From Symbiodinium natans (taxonomy: Eukaryota; Sar; Dinophyceae; Suessiales; Symbiodiniaceae), in NCBI GenBank assembly GCA_905221605.1, contig CAJNDS010002497.1, positions 253,501-317,500 on the forward strand: DNA of 64,000 bases, in the 5' to 3' direction. This document shows positions 36,595 to 48,900 of the stretch, in pieces. Position numbers and translations under genes: made by a program. Every line of letters starts with the position of its first letter. Positions within the stretch are counted from its first letter, which is position 1. The notes below the pieces were generated by a model that did no database searches, was not told where the DNA came from, and saw nothing but the letters and a program-made list of their open reading frames with translations.

Positions 36595-36648
36595 CTGCGG
36601 ATCCAGGATGTTCTGGGCGTCCAGCGTGTAGGATTCATTTTTAAGTGA
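36595..36648 (-). CDS. candidate exon, unidentified gene
   Basis: 18 codons, SLKNESYTLDAQNILDPQ, between TTTAG and a GC donor. Composition is protein-like and flanking arrays are in the exon-typical orientation on the 5' side. Not recognised. Confidence 0.4.
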
Positions 36649-37375
36649 CTAAAGGAGGGACGGTTATGAGGGACCCCTATTTAGGGTTATTTAGGGGGCT
36701 ACTTAAGTACATACGGTCTTCTTTTTGGGTATATATATATATATAGGACTTATATAGGGGAATAAGATGCCTTCCAGAGGTCCCTCCTTTTACCCCCCTA
36801 ACCTTTAGAAGATCCTAAGCCCCAGCAGCCGCTATCCTCAACCCTAAACCCTTGCAGCGCTAAACCCTCAACAACCAACCCTCGTGTGGTTGGGCCCCTA
36901 AACCCTAAACCCTAAACCCTAAACCCTAAACCCTAAACCCTAAACCCTAAACCCTAAACCCTAAACCCTAAACCCTAAACCTTAAACCTCCCGCCTCCCG
37001 CAGTATCTGAACCCCGACCACGCTTCAGACTGGTAAGGAGCCAGGGGTGTAAGGGAGGGGGTCCGACTTCCTTACATAGGGTTTAGGGTTTAGGGTTTAG
37101 GGTTTAGGGCTTAGAGGAGTTCAAGCCTTATTTGGGAGAGGTAGGACACCGCAAAGGACCCAGTAGAGCACCTTGGCCACAACCCCCGCAGCAGAAACCC
37201 TATATAAACCCTAAACCCTAAAACCCCAAAAAGCTTCCCTCAACCACGGGGTCAAACCCAATAAATTGGACCCGGAACCCGAAGCTCCGAAAAATCCACG
37301 ATTGTAGGGTTTCGGGTCTCATCCCACAGTTAAACCCGAAACCCGACAACCCTAAACCACCCACAGCCCCTGAAC

Positions 37376-37424
37376 CCAATGGCAGTGGCGCCGTCTCTAG
37401 CTGCTTGGCCACGGGGGTGGCCAT
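37376..37424 (-). CDS. candidate first exon, unidentified gene
   Basis: ATG then ATPVAKQLETAPLPL and a split codon before a GT donor. An AG lies shortly upstream of the ATG (CTGCAGACCAGG). Could start the gene holding 36595-36648 and 36318-36353. Confidence 0.35.
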
Positions 37425-38764
37425 GATTGCCTGGTCTGCAGGGGGTATTTTGGTAGAGGGGTTTAGGGTTTAGGGTTTAGGGATTTGAGGTCCAGGTCCT
37501 GAGATGTTTGGGGAGTTAGCGGTGTAGGGCTTGAAGATTTGGGGCTGAGCCTGAAGGGCTTGGGGTTTAGGGTTTAGGGTTTAGGGTTTAGGGCTTGGAT
37601 CGAAGTTTGAAGGGCACAGGGCTTAGCTTGTAGTGGGATGTCGGGCAGTTCGAGACCGCAGGACTGCGATTGGAGATCCTTTCTACAGTTGATGCGAAGA
37701 TTTCTGCAGTGTCGTGGGAGTCCCCGTACCCGTACACCTGAAGACCGGGATGTCGAATCCTCAGCCCCAGACCACAGGCTTAGTTGCTGAGTTCATAAAC
37801 CCCCCAAAAGGTGTACACTTTCAGTTCTACAGGGGAATTTCTCGTATCCCAAGAAGTGTAAGGTGTGCTCACTCAGCTACTAAGCAGGCTACCTGCGGGC
37901 AGCGCGCCGCGGAGCTCTGGCAGCTACCGGGGTGCTGGCCGTCCCTGTACTCAGGGCGTGAGGGGGAGAGGGGCTCTTCGCTTGGAGGCTTTCCGGCCAA
38001 GTTGGTTGAGGGGCGAATTTTTGGTCTAGGGTGTGAAATGTTCATCTAGAAGGGTTTCGGGCATCCTAAACCCTAAACCTTATAAACCCTAAACCCTAAA
38101 ATATACGGGCTTTGGGTTTGGAGAGCCTGTTCGTGTAGTCTTCCTGGTTCTCAGATCCACGAAATCACAGCTTGACGTTCTTGGATGCGGTTGAAGGCTC
38201 AACGGGCCCGTAGGCGTTGCGAGGGTTTGGGGTTTAGGGTTGTAGGGTTTAGGGTTTCTAAACCCAACGCGCCCACCTAAATCGAACACAACGTAGGGGT
38301 GGTCATAGTATTTCGCCCATGAGCCATAATTACGCCCAAAAACGAAATATGTATATATATATATATATATATATAAGTTCGCTGATGAATCAGACTCCCA
38401 TGGCACGCAGCACCGGAATGCTCGAAGCCAAAATTGTTGTATTTAGTATTCTTGATGTAAATAGTCCTATTTCTTTACAACAAGGCTTTAACAGAAACTG
38501 GGATTAGATGTGAGTCCTCCTCTTATCTGCCCCCAGATGGCAGAGCTGTCGTCGGCTGTGTGTGAAGAAGTGGCAGCGCTCAAAAAACCCTAAACTAAGC
38601 CTACACCTCGCCATGGCATTTGGGGTTTAGGGTTTAGGGTTTAGGGTTTAGGGTTTAGGATTTAGGGTTTAGGGTTTAGGGCTTAGGGTTTAGGATTTAG
38701 GATTTAGGGAAGTTCAGCCGTGAGACTTGTCATTACAGACGTTGGGGAGTTTCTGGCTTCGCAG

Positions 38765-38970
38765 GGCTGAAAATGTGTGATGGGTCGGGCACTCCATGGC
38801 GACTCTGGGGATACTTTGTGGAGTGGCTCTCCAGTGATTCTCTGGGGATACTGTGGGGTTGGGCGCTCCAGGGACTCTTTCAATATACCCTTGGGCTGGG
38901 CACTCCAGGCATTTTGTGTGGGGTTGGGCACTCCAAGGGATTTTGTAGGCATCCTCTGGGGTGGGATACG
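38765..38970. repeat. ~42-bp tandem repeat
   Basis: Five to six diverged copies of GGGTTGGGCACTCCAGGGA plus TTCTCTGGGG/TTTTGTGTGG; the overlapping ORFs on both strands come from it. Confidence 0.7.
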
Positions 38971-39116
38971 AGTGATGGCCGATGAGTAGACCGGGTGCGG
39001 AGAAGAGCTTAGTTGAAATTCTAGAAACCCACACCGAGGGTGGGGAATAAATGAATATTATATATATATATATTATCTATATATATATATATATATACAT
39101 ATATTATATCTATATC

Positions 39117-39147
<31 letters not shown>

Positions 39148-39468
39148 GATATGCCTTCTCATGCCTTTTTGCCCGTGCGGAGTGGCGTCAAGCGCTTGTG
39201 GGGCACACGGCTTTGGGCGCCTCAGTTTAAACCCAAGGGAGGAAGTATCCTTTTGTATTGAATAAGGTGCTAAACACTAAACCCTAAACCCTAAACCCTA
39301 GACCCTAAACCGTCAGAAGGGCAACAGGTGTGATACTAGGCAGGCTGTCTTGCAGCTTTCTACTGAGCTGTCCCTCCCCCTAAACCCTAAACCCTAAACC
39401 CTAAACCCTAAACCCTAAACCCTAAACCCTCAGAAGGGCACCCTCCCAAGAGTTTGGAATTCAGGGAC

Positions 39469-39546
39469 CTCGTCGCAGGCTTTGGTGGGCACGGGGAGGC
39501 ATGCTGTCGAAATCAGCATAAGGACGATCAGAACAGACAGAAACAA
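39469..39546 (-). CDS. candidate exon, signal-peptide-like
   Basis: LFLSVLIVLMLISTA then CLPVPTKACDE, ended by a GT donor. CCCTAAA lies below and TTTAGGG above, the XAP5-exon arrangement. Reads like the start of a secreted or membrane protein; start codon not located, family unknown. Confidence 0.35.
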
Positions 39547-40229
39547 GGGGCTTAGGGTTAGGGTTTAGGGTTTAGGGTTTAGGGTTTAGGGTTTAGGGTT
39601 TAGGGTTTAGGATTTAGGGTTTAGGGTTTAGGGTTTAGGGTTTAGGGTTTAGGGTTTAGGGTTTACGGCTTAGGGCTTAGGGCTTAGGGCTTAGGGTTTT
39701 TAGCTGCCAATTAGAGTGGTCGTGTAATCCGCATCATCACCATCGTCATCATAATCAGAGCCAAAGCAATTAACGCCGAAGGCTCCCACACCTCATGTAC
39801 CCTAAACCCTAAACCCTAAACCCTAAACCCTAAACCCTAAACCCTCACTGCGCCCGTCGCCGAAGCCGGAGTCGGAGGTCCTTCGCCGCTAGGGACGGCA
39901 TCCGCGATTGCCATCATGACGGAGATTCGTCAGCACAGACGCTCAAGATTTCAGCTGTGGATAGATCAACACTACAGATCCCTCGCCCTAAACCCAAAAC
40001 CCTAAACTCCAAACTCCAAACCCTAAACCCTAAACCCCAAACCCTAAACCCTAAACCCTAAACCCTAAACCCCAAACCCTAAATTCTGACTCTTTGTGCA
40101 TTCAGGGCATGGGCTCCAAACCCAAACCCCACTCGGCAGTTGGCAAGGCGGCCAAAGTGTTGGCTCGAGCTCACAGGACTCGTCGCTCTCGAGGCCGCGG
40201 CGTTTTGGGTCTTGTGGATGGGATTGAGG

Positions 40230-40400
40230 GTTTATAGGGTTTAGGGTTCATAGGGTTTATAGGGTTTATACGGTTTCTAGGGTTTATAGGGTTTACAGGG
40301 TTTATAGTATTTACTGGGCTTGTAGTGTGTATAGGGTTTATCGGGTTTATAGGGTTTAACGGGTTTAAAGGGTTTATAGGGCTATAGGGTTTAGGGTTTA
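40230..40400 (+). repeat. (GGGTTTATA)n array
   Basis: A 9-bp variant repeat with scattered substitutions; related GGGCTTATA units occur at 34430-34500. Confidence 0.88.
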
Positions 40401-42717
40401 GGAGACGCTTCGGAAGTTTAGGCCAAGTTTCGCATCAAGGGCTTAGAATAGACTTTTGGATGGAAATTGGTAGGGAAGGCTTGAGGTTTCCTAAACCCCA
40501 AACCCTAAACCCTAAACCCTAACCCCTAACCCCTAAACCCTCAACCCCAAACCCCAAACCCTGAATCACTAAGGATGCTCTGAGAGCTACCGCGACCGCG
40601 GAGGGGCGGGTGCGGAACGGCGCAGCAGCAGAGCTACGCGAAAATCGGACGCACGCTGACGAAGCCACCTCCTCAGTGAATATGGGCATTTCCCAAACTA
40701 GGGGAACCCCTGTTATACCCCAAATAGAATAGAAGCCCCTTAAAGGGAACACCAAAACGGGTACCCTGTTTTCGTAAACCCTCATATATAGGCGACCATT
40801 CAAAGTCGAATGGTGCGATATACCTGCCAATGATCATCGGCCCCTTGTGTGTCGAAACATCTCTAAAGCCAAGTTCGAGAAATCTAGCTTATCATCTAGG
40901 CGACACATTAAATACAAAATGGGGGGGGTTTTACCCCCAAAGAACGACCCCCTAGTAGTAGGATTCCCTTTTCACAAGGACCCCAATAAGGTACTCCGAA
41001 TTTCGGAAACGATCCCTAAACCCTAAACCCTGAACACTAAACCCCTAAACCCTAAACCCTAAACCCTATACCCTAAACCCTAAACCCTAAACCCTAAACC
41101 CTAAAGCCTAAACCCTAAACCCTAAACCCTAAACCCTAAACCTTTCAAAAGGTCCCAAGGAGGCGACTCAGGAGCCTCTTAAAATTTGCTCCCTTCAGGT
41201 GTCGTTCCGTTTGGCACCCGCTTGACGTTGCATGCGCCTGTCCCCTCGAGACCAACTTGTGTGGTGCGGTGGTGGTTGCAAGGGCAAGATCCGACGCAGA
41301 TCCCTAAACCCTAAACCCTAAACCCTAAAACCCTAAGCCCTAAACCCTAAACCCTAAACCCCAAACCCCCAAACTCGGGGCATGCCTCGGTGGCGCTTTT
41401 GTCGAAGCAGACTTGGGGCTGCGACAAGCAAACATAGTTTATACACACTCTACATATTCTACCCGAAAGCTCGACTCTCTAAACCTAAAACTAAGACGAT
41501 GAAACTAGCACTGTGAACATGTGTATACATATATATATACACATACATAGATAGATACATACATACATACGTATTTATATATAGTTTAGGGTTTAGGGTT
41601 GAACCCAGCTGATCTAGTGCACATCTTCTACACCTTTCACTGCACACAATGCAAGGTGGAAAATGCTGTCGCATACATGAGAGTTCTACGTGGATCACAC
41701 TCCAGACAGCTCTTTTCGCACGCAGCTCTTGTGGTGATGTTTAAAAGGCGTGTGCAGATTTTGAAAAAGAACGGGGCAAAACAATTGAGGGCTGCAACAA
41801 CCAACATCAGGTGCACATTTCTCTGAAAATCGAGGGCACGGTGTTTTACAGAGGTAGGAGTGGGGTCAACCACCCTTAAAAAGTGCAAGGCGAAATTGTC
41901 AAGCACCAAGTCTAAGTAAAGTTGTAGTGTTTCATGTTCAAGGTCTTGGGCCAGACCCTCCAGCAAAGGGCATGCATCGCCCGTGACCCAATACTCCTTG
42001 GGTATGGCTTTCTGAGCACTTGCTGCAGGCTGTTCGCATGGCGGCCCGGCGGAGCTGCGAGGTGGGGTCAGCCGGACACACAGAAAGCCAGAGATGCGGC
42101 GCCTGCTTTAGCTGGACGTGAACTTACCCCAGCCTTCAGCCATACAGCATGCAAATCCAAATGGATCAGCAGCAAAGCTCCTGTTGGGAAGACGTGCCTA
42201 CCACAAACAACTGCCGCGAAGGCGCCGAGTGAGGTTGAGGAATGGCCTCTTGTGAAATCAAAATATGTTGTAAGTGGAGGAAGCTTTGGGAATGCTCGTC
42301 CTCTTTCGGACATTTGCTCCGCATTCCCCACGGGGTTCCCCCACGAAGCTTCTGTCCATGTGAGTTGCTGTGGTCCTGGCTGGATGCGGCCGGTTTGGGA
42401 TCCCAGGGCCTTTTGCGGCTGGGGCAGAAGACCCATGTCCGAGTCTAGCAAGACGCAGCAAGCCGTCGTCTCCAACAAATTGAACACGGGCGCTGGCAAT
42501 GAAGGAGCGATGCTGGAAGGTCAAGGCCCAATGCTCCTGCAAATGGCCACTTGGCGGTAGTGGCAACCACTGGATTTACCCTAAACCCTAAACCCTAATT
42601 AAACCCTTAACCCTAAACCCTAAACCCTTATAAACCCTAAACCCCGTTTGTCGCGTAGCTCCCCGGTGGACTCGATTCTGACGTGCACCTAGCCTTCCTT
42701 GTTTGTTTGTTTCATGG

Positions 42718-42919
42718 TGTGAAATTATAATCACACTTTTCCTCCCCAGATGAGCCCTACTCATGATCTGCCACTTTGGTGGCTCAAGCACAACTTTGCC
42801 CAGAGAGAAAAGGCCGAGGCATCATAGGAACTTTGCAGTTCAAGGAGTTGAGGTTGGCTGAGGTTGCACGATCACTTTAGGGTTGTTTGTGTAGACTTTG
42901 GCTACCTCGCAATTTCGCA
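42718..42919 (+). repeat. 5' LTR of element 2 (202 bp)
   Basis: TGTGAAATT...TTTCGCA, identical to 50666-50867. Contains GCCACTTTGGTGGCTCAAG ending at LTR nucleotide 71 and six ACTTT motifs. Confidence 0.97.
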
Positions 42920-42931
42920 TGGTAGCGGAGC
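42920..42931 (+). other. tRNA primer-binding site of element 2
   Basis: TGGTAGCGGAGC immediately after the LTR, identical over 12 nt to element 1. The complementary tRNA end CTCCGCTACCA would give an A1:U72 pair, a mark of eukaryotic initiator tRNA. Confidence 0.9.
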
Positions 42932-42955
42932 TGAAAGCTCTAGGACTTTGGTAGA

Positions 42956-45900
42956 ATGGCAGCTTTAGGAGAAGATGGTGACTTTGCAGGAAAGCTTAGG
43001 CTTCCTCTCCCAGACAACTTTTCCGGTCAGCCTGCAGACTGGGAAGAATGGTCATGGAACTTTAAAGCGTACATTTCGATGTTCGAAGCAGGCGCAGTGA
43101 CTTTGCTCGACAATGCCGAAGCTTTGACAACCGAGTTCACAGATGCACACCTTGAAGTAACTTTGGACACAGGTGATGTGGATGTTGATGCAACGCGTAG
43201 TCGTGTACTTTTCAGTCGCAAGCTGCACTATCTACTTTCCCAGCTTGTGAAGGATTCGGCGAAACTTGTCGTTCGTCAGAACGTCGGGTCGAATGGCTTT
43301 GAGACCTGGAGAAGACTTTTCAACAAGTTTGCCTTGCCTGATGCAACCAGGTCGACAGCTTTGCTCACGCAACTTTTGGATTTCAGGTTTGGTCCAAACA
43401 CGTTTGAGCAGGACTTTAACGTTTGGGAAACAATCAAGGTGAAGTACGAGAAACAGGCAGGTCAAGCTTTGCCAGATGGTGTTTTGGTAGCTACTTTGCT
43501 GAACAAGACAACAGGAGCTTTGCAGCAGCATCTTCGCTTGAACGCCAAAACTTTGCAAACGTATGAGCAGGTTCGCGAGGTCATCTTGGAGTACTACAGG
43601 TCTAGACTTTTGGTGAATCCGTTAGCGCAGACCTCTGCCTCGGCCACTTTCGCAGGAGGCGGACAAGCGCCCATGGACATTGGGTATCTAGGAAAGGGCA
43701 AAGGAAAGAAAGGAAAAGGAAAAGGAAAGGGCAAAGGAAAGAAAGGAAAAGGAAAGGACTTTGGTCCCATGAAAGGCAAAGGAAAAGGCAAGAAAGGCCC
43801 CCACTGGAACTTTTTCGGAAGTTTGAAAGGGAAAAGCAAAGGCAAAGGAAAGAACTTTGGTTCGTCGGCGGGTGCTTCGGCATCTTCGAGTGCCTTGTGC
43901 TGGACATGTGGGAAGTCAGGTCACTTTGCTAGCAAGTGTCCGCTGAACAGAGTGAATGCTGTTGAGGGAGAAGAGAGTGAACTTTACGGTCTCCAGGAAG
44001 AAGAGTCTTACTTTGGTGAGGCCCCTTGGGACGACTGGTCTGAGTGGACAGTCGGAGCACTTTTCGATGAGAGTTGGGAGTCATGGGATGACTCACTTTG
44101 GGATTCCTCGTGGGATTCCTGGGACTGGTATTCGTATCAGGACTTTGCAGGTTGGAATGAGTGGTGGCCTGAAGCCACCTCCTCAAAGGAGACTTTGTCA
44201 CCGCAACAGCCTCAGAAGCCTAAGGAAGAGTCAACTTTGCAGCATGGAGCTCAGCAGGCTCCAGTTTCAGCTGTCACTATGACAGCCCCTCCAGGACTTT
44301 CCAAGGCAGCGCCCAAACCTAAGGCCAAGAGCTCACTTTCCCCGAGCTCGTTCTTGATGTCGGCACTCGTGCTTGGCAACTTTGGTGTTGGTCAGTCGTT
44401 TGGTTTTGAAGGCATGTTGACTGGTGATGTTGACTTTTCGTATGGCGAGAAGCGTGCGACCTTTTCGTCGGTTGGCATGGCGCCGTTGGAAACCTTTTCG
44501 CTGAACCGAAACGACTCGGTGCCTCAGAAACTTTTCAGTGTGTACGATCTTGGAGTGTCGAACCTGAACACAACATTCCGGGATCATGCTTTGGAGGAAC
44601 ATTTGGTTGCAGCCACCTTTGACGAGAATGAGCCCTGGATACTTTTTGATTCAGGAGCAGCGACCCATTGCTGTCCTCAGGACTTTGCTTCGGAGTGGCC
44701 GCTTTTGCCACTTTCAGGGAAGCCACCGCCTTTGAGATCCATTTCGGGTCAACCCTTGACGGTTTACGGTAGAAGGCTTGTGAAGCTTGACTTTGACGGT
44801 CAGCCTTGCTTTCTTCACTTTTACGTATGCGACGTACCGTACTGTGTGGTTTCGGTTGGAAGACTTTTGAGACAAGGATTTCAAGTGACGATGACAAGAG
44901 AGTCTCAGGTACTTTCAACCCCTGATGGAAGCCAAGTTCCAATAGTCAGACAAGGGTCACTTTTGTTCCTTCGACCTACTTTGGGAGCTTTCAACAAGGA
45001 TGAGTTTGTTGAAGTTTGCAACCTTCTTCACGACTCTAATGAACACGGCACTTTGATTGCTCCAACCCAGTTTAACCCTGTTTACTACAATGCTGACCGT
45101 TGGGAACTTTCGGGTAACACCCTCACAAGAATCCACAAAAGATCTAGAGCGACTTTCTTTTCTCCTGAAGGGACGAAAGATAGGCCAGTCGAGCTCGAGT
45201 CCTTAGCTGATGAGCGTGTCACTTACCTTACGTACGAAGATGGCAGAAAAGAAACTTTGCACGATAACTGGCGAACGTCTAAGGATCCCAAAGGGAAGTC
45301 TTCTGGACGCTTTGTTGGTCGTACTGTCTTTAAACTTTCCTCCAAATCCACGGGTCGTAGACTCGCTGGCAAGCAGTCAACTTTTCCCCAACCTGTCCCA
45401 AAAGCCCTTGCACAACCGCAAGACACTTTAGCAGAAAAGCCTAGACCACCAAAGGACCATTCCGCAGAGGACACTTTCCGTCTGCGTTTGGCGCAGGCCG
45501 CTTCGGGCACTTTGCCTGACTTCCAGAAGGCCCTGGTGGAACAGCTTTCGGAGAAGGACCCTGCAACTGGAGAAGCCTTCACGCACGACCGTTGGCTGAA
45601 CTTTCAGTTGTTTTGGGTTCGTGTTCACTACGTGTCTCGGAACACCTTGTATGTGCCAGAAGACCCGCACTTTGAAGAAGAGTTGGGCAATGCGCGCATG
45701 ACTTTGATCATGCGTCCTGATGCAGAGCCAACGTGGCACTTTGACTTGTGGCGCAAATACGGCACGCAGGAAGTGACGCAAGACTTTGTTGGCGCTACTT
45801 GTTTTGAGAAGTTGCCACTTGAAGCCTTTGAAGCAGAGCCAGCTCAGCCAGAGTACTTGGCTCAGAGGCCGAAGGGCTTGAAGCAGCCCGGCGAGCCAAC

Positions 45901-48900
45901 TTTAACAGAAAGGCTGGAGCATGAGCTCACTCACTTGCCGTTCAAGCCGTGGTGTGAAATTTGTTTGAAAGCTAAGAGCAGGCAGGCTCACAGTAAGAAA
46001 CTTTCGTTGAGACAGCCCGTCCTGCAGATGGACTTTAGCTTTCTTTCAGATAAGCCTGGTGAGGAACAGGTCACCATACTTAACGTTGTCGATGTTCTCT
46101 CGAACATGGCACTTTCAGTGGTGATTCCCACAAAGGCTCGCACACCGTACTCCCATGCAGAGTTGAGACGCTTTGTTCTAGAAACCGGACGTACTTTCGG
46201 AATCTTGCAATGCGACCCAGAGCCAGCGTTGAAAGCCATCGCGGAAGCTGTAACAGGCGAAGTCGGTGGACTTTCCTTGCGGAGTACCCCGACAGGCTGG
46301 AAGCAAGCTCAGGGTTCCGTTGGAAACATGCAAGCAACTTTGTATGGACAGATCAAGGCTTTGCGGCTTGAGCTTTTGCAGCGTTACCAAGTTGATCTGT
46401 CGGTTCACTCAGCGCTTTTCACTTGGCTTGTGCGCCACGCGCAGTGGCTTGTCAACCGTTACCTTTGCAACGCTGCTGGCACTACTGCTTTTGAGAGACG
46501 CTGGGGAAAGCGGTACAACGGCTTCATATGCCGCTTTGGAGAGACCGTACTTTTCCGAAAACAGCGTGTCAACAAAGGCAAGCCGGCTTTTGAGCGTGGC
46601 GTTTGGCTTGGAAAAGACACAGAGTCGGAGCAACACTTTGTCGCTGACTCTCGCGGGGTTTACAAGACGCGTTCCTTGAAACGCCTCCCCCCCACCCAGC
46701 AGTCAGACGTGGCACTTTTGCAGTCGGTTACCGCGCGTCCTTGGGACCCGACCGGTGCAAAGGTGGAAACGGACTCCTTCATCTTTCCGATGCAGCAGTC
46801 CGAGGAGGCGACAAACCTAGCTTTGCCACCGTCTGGGCAACTTTCTGGTCCTCCTGAAAAAGGCAATGACGTGCCAAACTATGAACTTTCAGACCCAGAG
46901 TTGGAAGAAGCTTTGGGCTTAGATGGCACAGAGCCTGTTCCGGCTCGTGACGATCTTTCGGACCTTCCGGAAGATTACTTTTCTGATGTAGAGCAAGAAC
47001 CGCCCTTGCCTCCGCCTGAGTTTGAGCCTCCACGCTTGACTTTGGATGAGCAAACTGCAAATGCAGCGCAAGCAAGGTCGAGTACAGACGCAGCTTTGCC
47101 TCAGCCCCCTGGTTCGAGGCCGCGACTTTCTGACGAGTCGCCCGCGTCACCGACCAAGCGTAGCACAGAGACTTTTGACGTTGGAACGACTAAGGTGCAG
47201 AGGATCAACGCGGTGACTTTCTACAGCGGTAGGAAGCGCATACCCAAGCCACTTTGTTACCTTCGTGTTGCTGCAGTCACAACCAAGAACGACCTTGAAG
47301 TTCCTGTAGCAATAAACCAGGATGAAAAAGAACTTTTGCTGATGAAGACCCTGGAAAACCCGTACTTGTGGTATGAAACCGAGTTTCCGCTCGTTGAAGA
47401 AGTAGAAGGGATGAAAAAGGAGATGAAGTCTATGACGACTTTCGATGTTTTCGAAGAAGTTCACTACAAGGACATTCCCCAAGCACTTTTAGACAAGGTC
47501 ATTTCGACGCGGTGGGTTAAGGTCCGCAAGTCCGACGGCACTGTGCGCTGTCGACTTGTAGTTCGAGGCTACACGCAAGAAGTCAATGACAAGGATGAGA
47601 CTTTCGCCTCGACGCCTTCGCTCACCACCTTGAAGCTTTTGCTTACTTTGGCTGTAGCCAGAGGATGGCACATAGCAGTGGGTGACATTTCCACAGCTTT
47701 CTTGCACGCTGCTGTGGATGATGACTTTTACGTCATACCCCCGCTCGAGTTTTACCCAGATGGCTGCACGCTTTGGAAGTTGAAGAAGGCGCTTTATGGT
47801 CTTAAGCACTCTCCAAAGCTTTGGCAAGAGCACTTTGCGTCAGTCATGAAGAAGAATGGCTTTCGCAGGGTCAAGTCAGACCCAAACCTTTATGTGCATG
47901 AGACCAAGCAACTTTACGTGCTTGCTTATGTTGACGACCTCATGTTCTTTGGTTCAAAGCCAGATGTCGAACTTTCGGTTGCGGATTTGCAGAAAGACCT
48001 GTTGTTGAAGATGACAGGCACTTTGGACGAAGGTCAATCGGTGACTTTCCTTGGCCGTGAGCTTCAAAGAACGAACGACGCCATACTTGTTGGCATGAAC
48101 CCTGCGTACATTGATCGTATGCTTGAGACGGCGGGACTTTCAGGTTGTAAGCCAGTCCTTGCTCCGGGCACAGACACTTTGCGAAAGCAGTTGAATGTTG
48201 AGCCTCTGGACGCGGAAGCGCACAAGCGCTACCGGCGCATCGTAGGCCAACTTTTGTGGCTTTCGAGTGTACGCCCAGACATCATGTATGCAGTAAAGGA
48301 GCTCAGTCGAGGACTTTCAGCCCCGACCTCAGAGCATGAAGCCAAGGCCAAGCACCTTTTGAAATACCTTGCTGGTACGAAGAACTTCTCGCAACGTCTC
48401 CAACCTACCCTACAACTTTCCCCACAACACAAAGCCATAGACATCAACGTTTACGTGGATTCCGATTGGGCTGGCTGCGCAGACAGCCGTAGATCCACTT
48501 CGGGTGTGTCACTTTTCATGTTGGGTGCGAACATTTTGTCGCACAGTAGGACGCAAGCCACGGTGGCACTTTCGAGTGGGGAAGCCGAGCTGTACGCGAT
48601 AGGCTCAGGAACCGCTGATGCACTTTTCCTGAAGTCTCTGATCGAGGAGGCGAAACTTTTCCCGAAAGCAAACCTTTGTATCTGGACCGACTCCAACGTT
48701 GGTAAAAGCATAGTTTCGCGCTTTGGGGCATCCCGTAAGACGAAGCACGTGGAGCTTCGCTTTCTTTACGTTCAAGAACTTGTTGCCTCAGGTATGGTGC
48801 GTGTAAAGAAAGTGTTGGGAACTTTGAACCCAGCTGATATCTTGACGAAGTATGTTCCCAAAGAAACTTTGCACAGGCATCTGCCTACTTTTGGTTTTCC

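Larger units (their letters stand above)
34212..37375. repeat. array mosaic upstream of XAP5
   Basis: TTTAGGG 34248-34310, 34648-34833 (about 26 units, the longest in the window), 34988-35045, 35741-35850 and 37078-37112. GGGCTTATA variants 34430-34500. CCCTAAA 36207-36290 and 36897-36985. (CCCCTAAG)n 36420-36573. Spacers 34500-34647 and 34834-34987 are open on the minus strand for their whole length but unidentified. This should include the XAP5 5' region; no promoter motif seen. Confidence 0.75.
37425..42712. repeat. array mosaic left of Copia element 2
   Basis: TTTAGGG 37459-37485, 37562-37595, 38621-38710 and 39549-39700; GGGTTTATA variants 40230-40400. CCCTAAA 39270-39312, 39379-39430, 39801-39846, 39990-40085, 40490-40565, 41013-41142, 41302-41372 and 42577-42645. 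A ~42-bp GGGTTGGGCACTCCAGG repeat at 38765-38970. (TA)n 38347-38375 and 39058-39145. 41374-42576 is a 1.2-kb spacer with ORFs on both strands (for example 41934-42560 plus, 42068-42499 minus) that I cannot decide between. Confidence 0.75.
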
